A DNA stretch of 64,000 nt from an uncultured Monoglobus sp. (lineage in GTDB: Bacteria > Bacillota > Clostridia > Monoglobales > Monoglobaceae): NCBI GenBank assembly GCA_947625055.1, contig CANQMT010000008.1:22211-86210 (forward strand), in the 5' to 3' direction. The position numbers were made by a program, and so were the translations under genes. Numbering within the stretch: the first letter of the stretch is position 1; the number at the start of each line of letters is the position of its first letter. A model generated the notes under the pieces. That model searched no databases and was not told where the DNA came from. It saw only the letters and a program-made list of their open reading frames with translations. Positions 33,589 to 42,396 of this stretch are shown one piece after another.

Positions 33589-33933
33589 ATGTCTGATTGC
33601 TTATTTTGCAAAATAGTGGCGGGCGAGGTCCCGTCCACAAAGGTGTATGAGGACGACAGCGTTTACGCATTTTTGGATATCGCGCCTCAGGCGCCGGAGC
33701 ACATTGTGATCGTGCCGAAAAATCACTTGGGCTCAACTAATGAGATCGATTCCGAAAACTCGGCGGTTGTCGGAAAGGTTTTCGAAGCCGCGGCCAAGAT
33801 CGCGGCCGAACGCGGCTTTGCCGAAAAGGGCTACAGAATTGTGAATAACTGCGGCGAGGACGGAGGCCAGACCGTGGGTCATCTGCATTTCCATCTGCTG
33901 GCCGGAAGGAATCTGCAGTGGCCCCCTGGATAA
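33589..33933 (+). CDS. HIT-family (Hint/PKCI-like) nucleotide phosphoramidase
   Basis: HIT proteins hydrolyse nucleotide phosphoramidates such as AMP-lysine. The 114-residue protein begins SDCLFCKIVAGEVPSTKVYED, with zinc-site Cys, and ends with the histidine triad GHLHFHLLAGR. Only two bases separate it from alaS and one base from prmA, so the three form an operon; the position after an aminoacyl-tRNA synthetase fits clean-up of aminoacyl-AMP. Confidence 0.95.
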   Translation: MSDCLFCKIVAGEVPSTKVYEDDSVYAFLDIAPQAPEHIVIVPKNHLGSTNEIDSENSAVVGKVFEAAAKIAAERGFAEKGYRIVNNCGEDGGQTVGHLHFHLLAGRNLQWPPG

Positions 33934-33934
33934 A

Positions 33935-34894
33935 ATGAACTGGATCAAAATCAATATCATAACAACGTCCGCGGGGATCGATCCGGTTTGCTCGGCGCTC
34001 GGCGATCTGGGCATAACCGGGGTTGAGATCTCCGACAAGGACGATTTCAAGGAATTTCTTGAAAATAACCGAAAATATTGGGACTATGTTGATGAGGAAC
34101 TTGAAAAACTCAAGACCGCAGACACAAAAATAACCGCCTATGTCGCTGATGACAGAGACGGTCTTTTGACCTTGTCGCAAATCGAAAAATCAATAGCCGC
34201 AATGAGATCCGCCGATCCCGGACAAAAATTCGGCGCTTTGAAAATTCTCACATCGCAGATCAAGGACGAGGACTGGACAGAAAACTGGAAGCAGTATTTC
34301 AAACCTCTTGAGATCGGCGAAAAAGTGCTCGTTCAGCCCGAGTGGCTGCCGCTTGAGGGCGAGACAGAGCGCGTCGTGTTCCGCGTGAACCCCGGAATGA
34401 CTTTCGGCACGGGCTCGCATGACAGCACCAGATTCTGCATCGAGGAAATCGAAAAGCATATAAAGCCGGGCTGCGATATGCTGGATCTCGGCTGCGGCAG
34501 CGGTATACTGTCGATAATCGCGCTTCTGCTGGGAGCGGGTCATTGCGACGCGGCGGACATAGATCCGGCGGCGGTCGATGTCGCGTATTCCAATCTTGAG
34601 ATCAACGGACTGAGCCGCGAGCGTCTTGATGTGACGTGCGGCGATATAATTTCAAGCCCGTCGGTCCGCGCCCGCTTCGGAAAATATGATTTAGTGGCCG
34701 CCAATATAGTTGCCGATGTTATAATCGCGCTCGCTCCCATTGTCCGCAGTTTCATGAAGGACGGCGCGGTGTTTGTGTGCTCGGGAATTATAAACGAGCG
34801 CGCCGCCGAGGTAAAGGAAGCGCTTGAAAGTTCGGGCCTTAAAATAATAAATGAAAAACGTTCCGACGAGTGGACGGCATTTACTTGTGAGTGA
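33935..34894 (+). CDS. prmA: Ribosomal protein L11 methyltransferase
   Basis: PrmA methylates L11 with SAM. The 319-residue protein has an N-terminal L11-binding domain and a methyltransferase domain with NPGMTFGTGSHDSTR, SAM motif I LDLGCGSGILSI and motif IV DLVAANIVADVI, all diagnostic of PrmA. It is slightly longer than usual because of an insertion near residues 35-75. Follows the HIT gene immediately. Confidence 0.94.
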   Translation: MNWIKINIITTSAGIDPVCSALGDLGITGVEISDKDDFKEFLENNRKYWDYVDEELEKLKTADTKITAYVADDRDGLLTLSQIEKSIAAMRSADPGQKFGALKILTSQIKDEDWTENWKQYFKPLEIGEKVLVQPEWLPLEGETERVVFRVNPGMTFGTGSHDSTRFCIEEIEKHIKPGCDMLDLGCGSGILSIIALLLGAGHCDAADIDPAAVDVAYSNLEINGLSRERLDVTCGDIISSPSVRARFGKYDLVAANIVADVIIALAPIVRSFMKDGAVFVCSGIINERAAEVKEALESSGLKIINEKRSDEWTAFTCE

Positions 34895-34940
34895 TACGAA
34901 AATTAAGCTGTAAAATTGTTAACAAAATAACAAATTTTTG

Positions 34941-34969
34941 TTGACAATTTGTGTTTGGTGTTATATAAT
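34941..34969 (+). promoter_or_regulatory. Promoter of the L,D-transpeptidase gene
   Basis: Perfect TTGACA (34941-34946), 17-base spacer, TATAAT (34964-34969), giving a leader of about 100 bases with no obvious regulatory fold. Confidence 0.87.
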
Positions 34970-35078
34970 ATATGTACGATACAAAGGTTGAATGAGACGA
35001 TTTGATTAACAGAGCAAAATTTATATCTGCTCGTAGTGTTAAGCAGCGGTGCGTAAGCAATGTTCGGAGGGTAATGAT

Positions 35079-36524
35079 ATGAAAAAGTTTTTGGCCGCGG
35101 TCTGCGCGGCAAGTATGATCACAGGCATCTTTGGCGGCGCCGCTGTTTTTGCAGATGAGACGGAAAATACTGTTCCGGCGGTTGTTGAGACTGCGGAACC
35201 GTTGACAGGCGGCGCGGAGAGCGATATTGCCGCGCCCGATGAAGTCCCATCCGCGGAAGAAACAACGGATGAGATCCCTGCCGCTGAGCCAGCGCCGGAA
35301 ACTGCGGCGCCCGACGAAGAATCGGATGAAGTATCGGAGGCGCCTGCTGTTCCCGAAGACTCTGCTCCCGTTGAAACGGAGGCCGTCTCGGTTACGGGCT
35401 ATACTTTGAATTTTAACTGCGTTTTGGACGGTTGGCCGAGATATGACAGCGCGGTGTTCAATATATATTCCGCCGCGGATGAGCTGCTCGGCTCTCACAC
35501 GGTCTACATAGGCGGCACAGACGGGTTCAGTCTCGATTACGATCTGCCCGCCGCTCCGGTTGGAACGATTTATTATCTTGAGGTCTCCGGAGTTGACTCT
35601 ATAGATTATTATACCGAGAATTATCCGCTGCCGCTTACCGAAAAGCTTCCGCTTTACACATATATCAACGAAGCGGACGGCACCCTTTCGAGCAGCGCGG
35701 ACATGACGCTCCACATAAGGACTCAGGACGACATAAATATCTATGTTGACGGCAAATATATCGGCCTTTCGTCCCCAGCGATATTCGAAGGCTCTTCGAT
35801 CATCGCGCCGCTTTCGGAAATTGCCGAGGCAATAGGAATATCAGACTGCACATATTTTCCCGAATATGACAGCGTTAAGGTAAAGACCGGCGACAGCGAG
35901 ATGCTCGTGAACATCGGCTTCAGCTACATAACGGTATTCGGTGAGGATAAGCAGCTCAATGTTCCGGTCAAAAATATAAACAGCCTTACGTATATTGAAC
36001 TTCGCCCGTTTGTGGAAAGCTTCGGAAGCAGCTTGGAATTTTTTGACTCCGGCGAGTATATTGACATTCATCTCACCAAGTCTCCGATCGCTCTTGAGTC
36101 GATCGCGGCGCTCGAGCAGCGTATCAATGAGAGCGGAGTGGGAAGCTCCACAGATTATCTGATATGGGTAAACAAGCAAAAGTTCAGATGCACCGTTTTT
36201 GAAGGCTCGAGGGGCAACTGGAAGCGGCTTAAAGATTTCACGGTGGGCATAGGCGCGCCGTCGAGCGAGACGATAACGGGTACGTTTGAATATTCTCAGG
36301 CTCAGAACATGTGGCCGTATGAGCATTACTATGTGGGTCCGGTCATGATATTCTACGGAAACTATGCGCTGCATTCGACCCTGCTCCGGTATGACGGAAC
36401 GCCTTACAACAACAATGTCGGCGTGAAGCTGTCGCTGGGTTGTGTGCGCTGTCAGGCAAAATATATAAATTGGATGTCGCAAACCGTTCCGCTCGGCACG
36501 CGCGTGTATATCACGGAATCATAA
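35079..36524 (+). CDS. Secreted L,D-transpeptidase with copper-amine-oxidase-like domain
   Basis: YkuD-type L,D-transpeptidases form 3-3 peptidoglycan cross-links or attach proteins to the wall. The 481-residue precursor has a signal peptide (MKKFLAAVCAASMITGIFGG..., cut near VFA-DE), an acidic Glu/Pro/Ala linker (~28-105), a beta domain, a Cu-amine-oxidase-N-like domain (~220-345; IIAPLSEIAEAIG, YIELRPFVESFG), and the catalytic domain (~360-481) with YALHSTLLRYDG and SLGCVRCQAKY, nucleophile Cys455. All catalytic elements are present. ATG 35079 follows CGGAGG; the in-frame upstream ATG lacks a signal peptide. Confidence 0.92.
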   Translation: MKKFLAAVCAASMITGIFGGAAVFADETENTVPAVVETAEPLTGGAESDIAAPDEVPSAEETTDEIPAAEPAPETAAPDEESDEVSEAPAVPEDSAPVETEAVSVTGYTLNFNCVLDGWPRYDSAVFNIYSAADELLGSHTVYIGGTDGFSLDYDLPAAPVGTIYYLEVSGVDSIDYYTENYPLPLTEKLPLYTYINEADGTLSSSADMTLHIRTQDDINIYVDGKYIGLSSPAIFEGSSIIAPLSEIAEAIGISDCTYFPEYDSVKVKTGDSEMLVNIGFSYITVFGEDKQLNVPVKNINSLTYIELRPFVESFGSSLEFFDSGEYIDIHLTKSPIALESIAALEQRINESGVGSSTDYLIWVNKQKFRCTVFEGSRGNWKRLKDFTVGIGAPSSETITGTFEYSQAQNMWPYEHYYVGPVMIFYGNYALHSTLLRYDGTPYNNNVGVKLSLGCVRCQAKYINWMSQTVPLGTRVYITES

Positions 36525-36559
36525 AATTAGCAAAAAGAAAAATTTTTAACATAAAACTA

Positions 36560-36600
36560 TTGACAAATAGTTCATAATTTGATAAACTTATCGTATACGA
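36560..36600 (+). promoter_or_regulatory. Promoter and candidate operator of the first HTH gene
   Basis: TTGACA (36560-36565), 17-base spacer, TAAACT (36583-36588). The palindrome TCGTATACGA (36591-36600) covers the predicted start point and could be a repressor site. Confidence 0.72.
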
Positions 36601-36620
36601 AAATTCGGTAGGTGCAAATT

Positions 36621-36935
36621 ATGATAACACTAAATAAACAAATCGGCGCGGCTATTCTATCGGAATACGGTACAATCGCCGCCTTTGTTCAAAAAACGGG
36701 AATACCATACTCAACATTGAGCAGTATAATTAAAAACGGTGCCGGTAATAGTAAATTTTCGATGATCATGAAAATATGCCGTTATTTGAATATAGATATT
36801 TTCAATAATTCCGAATACGGATTGTCGGATGAAGAAATCGAGTTTGTGCGCAAACTGTCGTTTATAGATAAAGACGGCGCGGATCTGCTTACAATGGTTT
36901 TAGAAACTGAATATAAACGAAGTAATAAATTTTAA
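36621..36935 (+). CDS. Small XRE-like helix-turn-helix protein 1
   Basis: A 104-residue protein with a lambda-repressor-like fold: FVQKTGIPYSTLSSIIKNG is the helix-turn-helix, followed by SKFSMIMKICRYLNIDIF. The C-terminal part (SDEEIEFVRKLSFIDKDGAD) may dimerise. ATG 36621 follows GGTAGGTG. A paralogue with the same layout lies directly downstream under its own promoter. Likely an autoregulatory repressor; the target is unknown. Confidence 0.78.
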   Translation: MITLNKQIGAAILSEYGTIAAFVQKTGIPYSTLSSIIKNGAGNSKFSMIMKICRYLNIDIFNNSEYGLSDEEIEFVRKLSFIDKDGADLLTMVLETEYKRSNKF

Positions 36936-36943
36936 TGCGAATA

Positions 36944-36972
36944 TTGACAATAGCGTGTGATTATGGTATAAT
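36944..36972 (+). promoter_or_regulatory. Promoter of the second HTH gene
   Basis: Perfect TTGACA (36944-36949), 17-base spacer, TATAAT (36967-36972), beginning 9 bases after the first HTH gene stops. Confidence 0.86.
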
Positions 36973-37001
36973 GAAAGAGGTTTAGTAGAGGAGGTGTTTC
37001 A

Positions 37002-37340
37002 GTGGATGAGTTGACATTGCTTATTAAGCAAGAAATTAAGAAACAGTATCGCAGTGTACGTCAGTTCGCGTTCAGTGTAGGTATCGCGCAGACAACTGTG
37101 GTAAGCGCTTTAAAAAACGGCGTTTCCGGAACCGGATTTAATACCGTTATGAAGATGTGCAAGGCTCTTGACATTCAGGTATTCAATTATGAGGTTCCGC
37201 TGGTTATTAACGAAAGCGTTATCTCACTTCTGCAAAAGTACAATTCCCTGGACAAGCTTGCTGAGCATACGGTTCAGACTGTGCTCAATGTTGAGTACGA
37301 AAGGTGCAAGGCTGACGCTCTTAAAAGCACTAAGCGCTGA
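37002..37340 (+). CDS. Small XRE-like helix-turn-helix protein 2
   Basis: A 112-residue paralogue of the preceding protein: VRQFAFSVGIAQTTVVSALKNG aligns with its helix-turn-helix, then TGFNTVMKMCKALDIQVFNYE. GTG 37002 is the start, with GGAGGTG 10 bases upstream. The N-terminal DNA-binding halves are clearly related while the C-terminal halves diverge (here SLLQKYNSLDKLAEHTVQTVL). Probably a regulator arising from tandem duplication. Confidence 0.78.
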   Translation: MDELTLLIKQEIKKQYRSVRQFAFSVGIAQTTVVSALKNGVSGTGFNTVMKMCKALDIQVFNYEVPLVINESVISLLQKYNSLDKLAEHTVQTVLNVEYERCKADALKSTKR

Positions 37341-37447
37341 GGGTACTTAAAGTCCCGCGTCCGCGGGCGTCATAGTATGTCTTTTTTGATTATTGTAGCA
37401 TACTAAATAAAATGATTAAAAATAATTAAAGACTCACCAAAGAAACG

Positions 37448-37473
37448 GCGGCGGAAGCATTTGCTTCCGCCGC
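37448..37473. terminator. Bidirectional terminator before malic enzyme gene
   Basis: GCGGCGGAAGCA / TGCTTCCGCCGC forms a 12-bp stem with T-rich flanks on both strands, ending the malic enzyme gene (-). Confidence 0.82.
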
Positions 37474-37491
37474 TAACTTTTTGCCGTCCGC

Positions 37492-38649
37492 TTATTCTGC
37501 GTTCGCCGCCTTGGCAACGGCGGCTGCAACGGTGCCCGCGATCCTTGGGTCAAAAGCCTTGGGGATTATGTATTCTTCGCTCAGCTCCTCATCGGATATG
37601 AGCGACGCGATCGCGCCGCAGGCGGCTACCTTCATTTCCTCGGTAATAGCCTTGGCTTTGGCGTCAAGGGCTCCGCGGAAAATTCCCGGAAAAGCGATAA
37701 CGTTGTTTATTTGATTGGGAAAATCAGATCGGCCGGTTCCGACTATCCGCGCACCCGCCGCTTTGGCGAGGTCGGGCATGATCTCGGGCGTCGGGTTTGC
37801 CATCGCGAAAACTATCGAATTTTCGGCCATGGAGCTGACCATTTCGGGACTCACGATGTTGGGGGCCGAAACTCCGATAAACACGTCCGCTCCCTTCATA
37901 ACATCGGCGAGGCTGCCGGTCATTTTTTCTCTGTTGGTTATTTTCGACATTTTTTCCTGTTCGGGATTGAGACCGTCCATGCCCTCGCAGATCGCGCCGA
38001 TCTTGTCAGCCAGTATAATATTTTTCGCGCCCATGTTCATCAGCATTTTGCATATCGCGATCCCCGCGCTGCCCGCGCCGTTTATGACGATGCGGACGTT
38101 TTCGATCTTCTTTTCCACAACTCTGAGCGCATTGATGATCCCCGCCGACACTACAATGGCGGTGCCGTGCTGGTCGTCGTGGAAAACGGGTATGTCGAGT
38201 TCTTCCTTGAGCCTGCGTTCCACTTCAAAACAGCGGGGCGCGGCGATATCCTCAAGGTTTATTCCGCCGAAGCCCGGAGCAATATTTTTGACGGTATTTA
38301 CTATCTCGTCAACGTCTTGGGTCGCGAGGCAGATAGGGAAGGCGTCGATATCCGCGAAGTTTTTAAACAGCACGCACTTGCCCTCCATAACCGGCATTCC
38401 GGCCTCGGGGCCGATGTTGCCGAGGCCCAGGACCGCGCTGCCGTCCGTCACGACCGCGACCAGATTTCCCTTTCTTGTGTAGTCATAGACCTTGCGTTTG
38501 TCTTTGGCGATAACGCGGCAAGGCTCCGCGACTCCGGGCGTATATGCCACCGAAAGCTCGTCCTTATTCGCGGTCGATGCGCGCGACGCGACTTCAATCT
38601 TTCCTTTAAGTTCCTTGTGCAGTTTGAGCGCTTGTTTGTTGTAGTCCAT
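37492..38649 (-). CDS. NAD(P)-dependent malic enzyme
   Basis: Malic enzyme decarboxylates malate to pyruvate with reduction of NAD(P)+. The 385-residue protein is the compact prokaryotic form without a phosphotransacetylase tail: YTPGVAEPC, VTDGSAVLGLGNIGPEAG, the metal site PVFHDDQHGTAIV, the nucleotide site INGAGSAGIAICKML and FAMANPTPEIMPDLA are all present. Follows coaX by two bases, so the two are co-transcribed. Confidence 0.95.
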   Translation of the reverse strand: MDYNKQALKLHKELKGKIEVASRASTANKDELSVAYTPGVAEPCRVIAKDKRKVYDYTRKGNLVAVVTDGSAVLGLGNIGPEAGMPVMEGKCVLFKNFADIDAFPICLATQDVDEIVNTVKNIAPGFGGINLEDIAAPRCFEVERRLKEELDIPVFHDDQHGTAIVVSAGIINALRVVEKKIENVRIVINGAGSAGIAICKMLMNMGAKNIILADKIGAICEGMDGLNPEQEKMSKITNREKMTGSLADVMKGADVFIGVSAPNIVSPEMVSSMAENSIVFAMANPTPEIMPDLAKAAGARIVGTGRSDFPNQINNVIAFPGIFRGALDAKAKAITEEMKVAACGAIASLISDEELSEEYIIPKAFDPRIAGTVAAAVAKAANAE

Positions 38650-38651
38650 TT

Positions 38652-39434
38652 TTATTCCCCTTTTTTAGTATCTTTGTTTTTATCGTACAGTATTTTAAGA
38701 CCGTCGACAGTCAGCATGCTGTCAACAATGTCGATCTCCTCGGATTCGCGGGAGATCATTTTCGCCAGTCCGCCGGTCGCCACAACCGTGGCGTCTCCGC
38801 CGATCTCGCGTTTTATCCTTCGCGCTAAGCTGTCGGTCATTCCCGCGTGGCCGTAGAGCGCGCCGCTCTGGATCGAGTTGACCGTGTTTTTGCCGATTGG
38901 CGAAGGCGGTTTGACGATCTCTACCTTTGGCAGCTTGGCGGTGCGCTCAAAGAGAGCGTCCATTGAAATTTTCATGCCCGCAGTGATGATCCCGCCCACA
39001 TAGCAGCCGTTTTTGTCAATGGCGCAGAACGTGGTCGCGGTGCCGAAGTCGACTATGATAAGCGGCGGCTTGTATTTGTTTATTGCGGCCACAGCGTTCA
39101 CAATGCGGTCGGCGCCAAGCTCCCGCGGGTTGTCCATTTTGATGTTCATTCCGGTCTTTATCCCCGGGCCGACGATCATGGGCGAGCAGCCCAGATAGCG
39201 CCGCACCGCGTTTGTCAGCGAGTGCATGACCGTGGGCACGACCGAGGCGATCATAACGTCCTCTATTTGTTCGGGTCTAACCCCTTCGCTCAACAAAAGC
39301 TGAGCCAGAAGTATTCCGTATTCATCACTGGCCTTGTTAATATCGGTGGCGACGCGCCAGCTCCGCAAAAAAGCGTCTCCGTCATAGAGCGCGGCAACTA
39401 TATTTGTGTTTCCAACATCTATCGCAAGCAACAT
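38652..39434 (-). CDS. coaX: Type III pantothenate kinase
   Basis: CoaX makes 4'-phosphopantothenate, the first step of CoA synthesis. The 260-residue protein has the ASKHA-fold phosphate loops LLAIDVGNTNIV and IIVDFGTATTFCAID, PRELGADRIVNAVAA and GGIITAGM, and VVATGGLAKMI. Operon with the malic enzyme and possibly the phosphodiesterase gene 22 bases upstream. Confidence 0.96.
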   Translation of the reverse strand: MLLAIDVGNTNIVAALYDGDAFLRSWRVATDINKASDEYGILLAQLLLSEGVRPEQIEDVMIASVVPTVMHSLTNAVRRYLGCSPMIVGPGIKTGMNIKMDNPRELGADRIVNAVAAINKYKPPLIIVDFGTATTFCAIDKNGCYVGGIITAGMKISMDALFERTAKLPKVEIVKPPSPIGKNTVNSIQSGALYGHAGMTDSLARRIKREIGGDATVVATGGLAKMISRESEEIDIVDSMLTVDGLKILYDKNKDTKKGE

Positions 39435-39456
39435 ATCTTTTCCCTCTTTAATATTT

Positions 39457-39921
39457 TTACGGTGTTTCTTTTATCTCGGCGGTTATTTTTCCGCATTCGT
39501 CAACCTCAAGCACGGCGTAAGTCATCCAGGCCGAGCCGGGGTTCAGCATGAACACGCCCGATACCTCTTCGCAATACGCCCTGTGGGTATGGCCGAAAAC
39601 GCAGATGTCCGCGTTCTCTTCCCGCGCTTTAAGCAGCAGGGTGTTGAGGCCGTACTTCACATGATATTTGTGGCCGTGGGTCAGAAAGACCCGCTTGCCG
39701 GCAAAGGTGAACGTACGGTCAAACGGAACGTCCCTCACCGACCAGTCGTTGTTGCCGAGAACCACCGCCGCGGGCAGCCGCGGATAAGCGCGCACAAGCT
39801 TGTCGGCGTCCCTTTGCACGTCTCCGGCGAACATTATCATGGAAATACCGCTTTCGTTTTCAATAGCCTTGACCAGATTGTTGAAGCTTCCGTGAGAGTC
39901 ACTCAGCACAACCGCCTTCAT
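39457..39921 (-). CDS. YfcE/MJ0936-type metallophosphoesterase
   Basis: These small phosphodiesterases use two metal ions on organic phosphodiesters; the natural substrate is generally unknown. The 154-residue protein has every metal motif: LSDSHG, FAGDVQRDAD, LGNNDW, LTHGHKYHV and FGHTHRAYC. First gene upstream of coaX on the same strand. Confidence 0.92.
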   Translation of the reverse strand: MKAVVLSDSHGSFNNLVKAIENESGISMIMFAGDVQRDADKLVRAYPRLPAAVVLGNNDWSVRDVPFDRTFTFAGKRVFLTHGHKYHVKYGLNTLLLKAREENADICVFGHTHRAYCEEVSGVFMLNPGSAWMTYAVLEVDECGKITAEIKETP

Positions 39922-40042
39922 AAAAATCCCCCCAATATATTATGACTTTGCTATTATATCACACAAAAATTTTTTTGTCACTATTTTTATAAAAATACAT
40001 AGAATAATAATGCGAAAAACTTTTTTGAAAGGCGGGACGCGT

Positions 40043-40303
40043 ATGAATTTAAACGATATGGCAAAGAACCTTGACAAAAAGAAGCTGGACCGGGCGCTGA
40101 GCAGTCTCGGCGGAGTAATGTCGCGCGAAGAGCTTAACGCCGTGAAAAACGCCCTCGGCAGCCCGGATCTCGGCAAAAAACTCAGCGGAATAAGCGCCGC
40201 GGACATTAACGGCGCGCTGAACGGAAACGACGGACTTAAAAAGGCGCTGAACGGAAATCCGGAGCTGATGAAAAACCTGAACGCATTTTTGAAGAATAAA
40301 TAA
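40043..40303 (+). CDS. Unknown small protein, first of a three-gene cluster
   Basis: An 86-residue charged, helical protein (MNLNDMAKNLDKKKLDRALS, with repeated LNG/LSG turns such as NGALNGNDGLKKALNGNPEL). No signal peptide or membrane helix. ATG 40043 follows AAAGGCGGG. The next two genes follow within 13 and 11 bases, so the three are one operon. No family recognised. Confidence 0.68.
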   Translation: MNLNDMAKNLDKKKLDRALSSLGGVMSREELNAVKNALGSPDLGKKLSGISAADINGALNGNDGLKKALNGNPELMKNLNAFLKNK

Positions 40304-40316
40304 AGGCGGTGATCGT

Positions 40317-40688
40317 ATGAGCGGCGGGCAGAATTCCGAGCTTGACCTGAGCGCGGCGATCGAAAAAATCGGCGAGATGTTCGGCGGAGAAGGCGGGCAG
40401 GAAAAGCTCGGCGGCATACTCGACGCGCTCTCCGGCGGCGCAAAGCCCGGCGGTCCCGCGCAGGGGATCGCCGAGGACGCGGCGGATTTTGAGATGATGA
40501 TGAAAATGGGAAAGGCGGTATCAAAAATGAAGTCACAGGAAAAGAGCCGCGAGGCGGCGCTCCTCTATGCTTTAAAGCCGTATCTCGGCGAATCGCGGCG
40601 CGAGAAAACCGACAGCGCGGTTAAGATCATGGGCATGATCAAAGCTTTTTCGGCTCTTAAAGAGAGCGGATTTGATTTCGGTATTTAG
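40317..40688 (+). CDS. Unknown protein, second of a three-gene cluster
   Basis: 123 residues with a Gly-rich N-terminal half (GGEGGQEKLGGILDALSGG) and a helical basic half containing KSREAALLYALKPYLGESRREK and AVKIMGMIKAFSALKESG. The Leu-Leu-x-Ala-Leu-Lys-Pro-Tyr-Leu block resembles small conserved proteins of Clostridia with no assigned role. GGTGATC precedes the ATG. Confidence 0.68.
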   Translation: MSGGQNSELDLSAAIEKIGEMFGGEGGQEKLGGILDALSGGAKPGGPAQGIAEDAADFEMMMKMGKAVSKMKSQEKSREAALLYALKPYLGESRREKTDSAVKIMGMIKAFSALKESGFDFGI

Positions 40689-40699
40689 GAGGCCGGATT

Positions 40700-41104
40700 A
40701 TGTACAGACGCTATAATTCAAACCGCCAGACAGGCGGCGCCCGCCGACAGCCGCCCCCGCGCGAGGCTGAACAGCGGGATCGGGGAGCGGCGCACGAGCA
40801 GCCGGCTCCAAAACCGTCGGGCGGCGATTTCGCGGCCGCCGCCCGGGAACATGAGCGCAAAGCGGAAAATTACATAAGCCGTGTGCCGGAGCGCGCTCCC
40901 GGCGGCTCCGCCGAGACGGGGTTTTTGGATTCGATACTTAACATGCTTCCGAACGAGCTCTATAACCGGAACACCAAAAAGATCCTCGGGCTTGTCACCG
41001 CCGAGGATCTGCTTCTGATCTCGCTGATACTGCTCGTCGCCGACAGCGGAGAAAATGACAACAAGGCTCTTGTCCTCGCGCTTTTGTACATTTTGGCAGC
41101 ATAG
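40700..41104 (+). CDS. Unknown protein with C-terminal membrane helix, third of cluster
   Basis: 134 residues: an Arg/Pro/Gln-rich disordered N-terminus (MYRRYNSNRQTGG), a middle helix (FLDSILNMLPNELYN) and a hydrophobic C-terminus AEDLLLISLILLVADSGEN followed by KALVLALLYILA. The DDLLLI-type hydrophobic end recalls small proteins that I associate with sporulation gene clusters of Clostridia; that link is from memory and uncertain. AGGAGG precedes the ATG. Confidence 0.68.
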   Translation: MYRRYNSNRQTGGARRQPPPREAEQRDRGAAHEQPAPKPSGGDFAAAAREHERKAENYISRVPERAPGGSAETGFLDSILNMLPNELYNRNTKKILGLVTAEDLLLISLILLVADSGENDNKALVLALLYILAA

Positions 41105-41145
41105 GCGCCCTTGCGAAAATGTAAGAATTTTGTAATATTATTGTG

Positions 41146-41174
41146 TTGACACAAGGGGATATTATGTTTATAAT
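41146..41174 (+). promoter_or_regulatory. Promoter of the polysaccharide deacetylase gene
   Basis: Perfect TTGACA (41146-41151), 17-base spacer, TATAAT (41169-41174). Confidence 0.86.
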
Positions 41175-41248
41175 CATATTAATAAGATATGCTTATTAAT
41201 ATGGCGTTTCATATACTTACCAATGATAAACTATGGAGGGGTTTTCTT

Positions 41249-42385
41249 ATGAAAAAGGTGCTGGTGTGCGTTTTGTTGGCCGCAGTGCTGGTGATATGTA
41301 TGGGAATGAAAGGCATCGTTCCGGTCGATGTTGACGATTCGGGTGATCAGGAGATGGTCACTATGTACAGCGAGGACGGACGCTCGGAGCAGTTCACGCC
41401 GAGCGAGGTCGAGGAGCAGAAAACCGTTGGCTGGTATAATAACTTCAGCGATGTGCTGACCACTATGTGGAAAGAGGACGGAAGCAGCATCGTGGTGTAT
41501 AAGGCCGACGAGGGAAAATATGAGAGAGAGGGTTACACCACAAACTACTCGTCGATCTTCGCGAAGGTCTTTAACCCCGAAACCGAGGAGGTCAAGGATG
41601 TTTTGAAAAGCGAGGTACAAACATACGTTGACAGCGGCTGGAAGCGCGGCAACGGAAAGCTTGACCCCGACGAGCCCATGATCGCGCTGACGTTTGACGA
41701 CGGCCCGGGAGCGAAAACAACGCCGCGTCTGCTCGACGCGCTTGAGGAGAATAATGCCCGCGCCACATTCTTTATGCTGGGCGACCACATGAAGGGCTCT
41801 GCCGACACGATCAAGCGCATGCAGTCGCTGGGCTGCGACACGGCGAGCCATACATACGACCATACGCAGCTTACGTCACTTTCGGGCGACGCGCTCAAGA
41901 GCCAGTTTGAAAAAAGCAACAATAACTTAAAGGATATTATCGGCGAAAATCCGAGTTCTGTGCGCCCGCCTTACGGCTCGTATAACGATACCGTCAAGAG
42001 CGTGGCTAAGGATTACGGAATGCCTATCATACTCTGGTCGGTCGACACGCTCGACTGGAAATCAAAGAACGCAGACGCGGTTTACAACGCTGTTATGTCA
42101 ACCGTTCAGGACGGCGATATACTGCTGTTCCATGATATTTATGACTCAACGATCGACGCGGTCGAGCGGCTCATTCCCGCGCTTATGGACGAGGGCTATC
42201 AGCTCGTTACCGTCTCGGAAATGGGCGAAGCGAAGATAGGCGGCCTGGAGGCCGGACATGTTTACACCGATCTGCGCCCCGGCACGGTAAAATCGCTGAC
42301 GGGCGGCTCGCAAAAGTCAAGCGGTTCAAGTAATTCGGAAAGATCAGAAAATTCAAGCAATTCAAATAACTCAAACAACGACTAA
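41249..42385 (+). CDS. Polysaccharide deacetylase (NodB/CE4), exported
   Basis: CE4 enzymes remove N-acetyl (sometimes O-acetyl) groups from peptidoglycan, chitin oligomers or xylan. The 378-residue protein has an uncleaved-looking N-terminal hydrophobic segment (KVLVCVLLAAVLVICMGM), a ~120-residue extracytoplasmic N-terminal region, and the NodB domain with ALTFDDGPG (Asp150-151), the zinc motif SHTYDH, RPPYGSYN, LWSVDTLDW and LLFHDIY. A Ser/Asn-rich tail ends the protein. All CE4 motifs are intact; peptidoglycan GlcNAc is the most likely substrate. ATG 41249 follows GGAGGGG; earlier in-frame ATGs lack a ribosome site. Confidence 0.93.
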   Translation: MKKVLVCVLLAAVLVICMGMKGIVPVDVDDSGDQEMVTMYSEDGRSEQFTPSEVEEQKTVGWYNNFSDVLTTMWKEDGSSIVVYKADEGKYEREGYTTNYSSIFAKVFNPETEEVKDVLKSEVQTYVDSGWKRGNGKLDPDEPMIALTFDDGPGAKTTPRLLDALEENNARATFFMLGDHMKGSADTIKRMQSLGCDTASHTYDHTQLTSLSGDALKSQFEKSNNNLKDIIGENPSSVRPPYGSYNDTVKSVAKDYGMPIILWSVDTLDWKSKNADAVYNAVMSTVQDGDILLFHDIYDSTIDAVERLIPALMDEGYQLVTVSEMGEAKIGGLEAGHVYTDLRPGTVKSLTGGSQKSSGSSNSERSENSSNSNNSNND

Positions 42386-42396
42386 AGCTCAAACTC

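Noticed and set aside
37711..38856. A 381-codon plus-strand open frame
   Set aside because: It is antisense to malic enzyme and coaX, both complete with all motifs on the minus strand.
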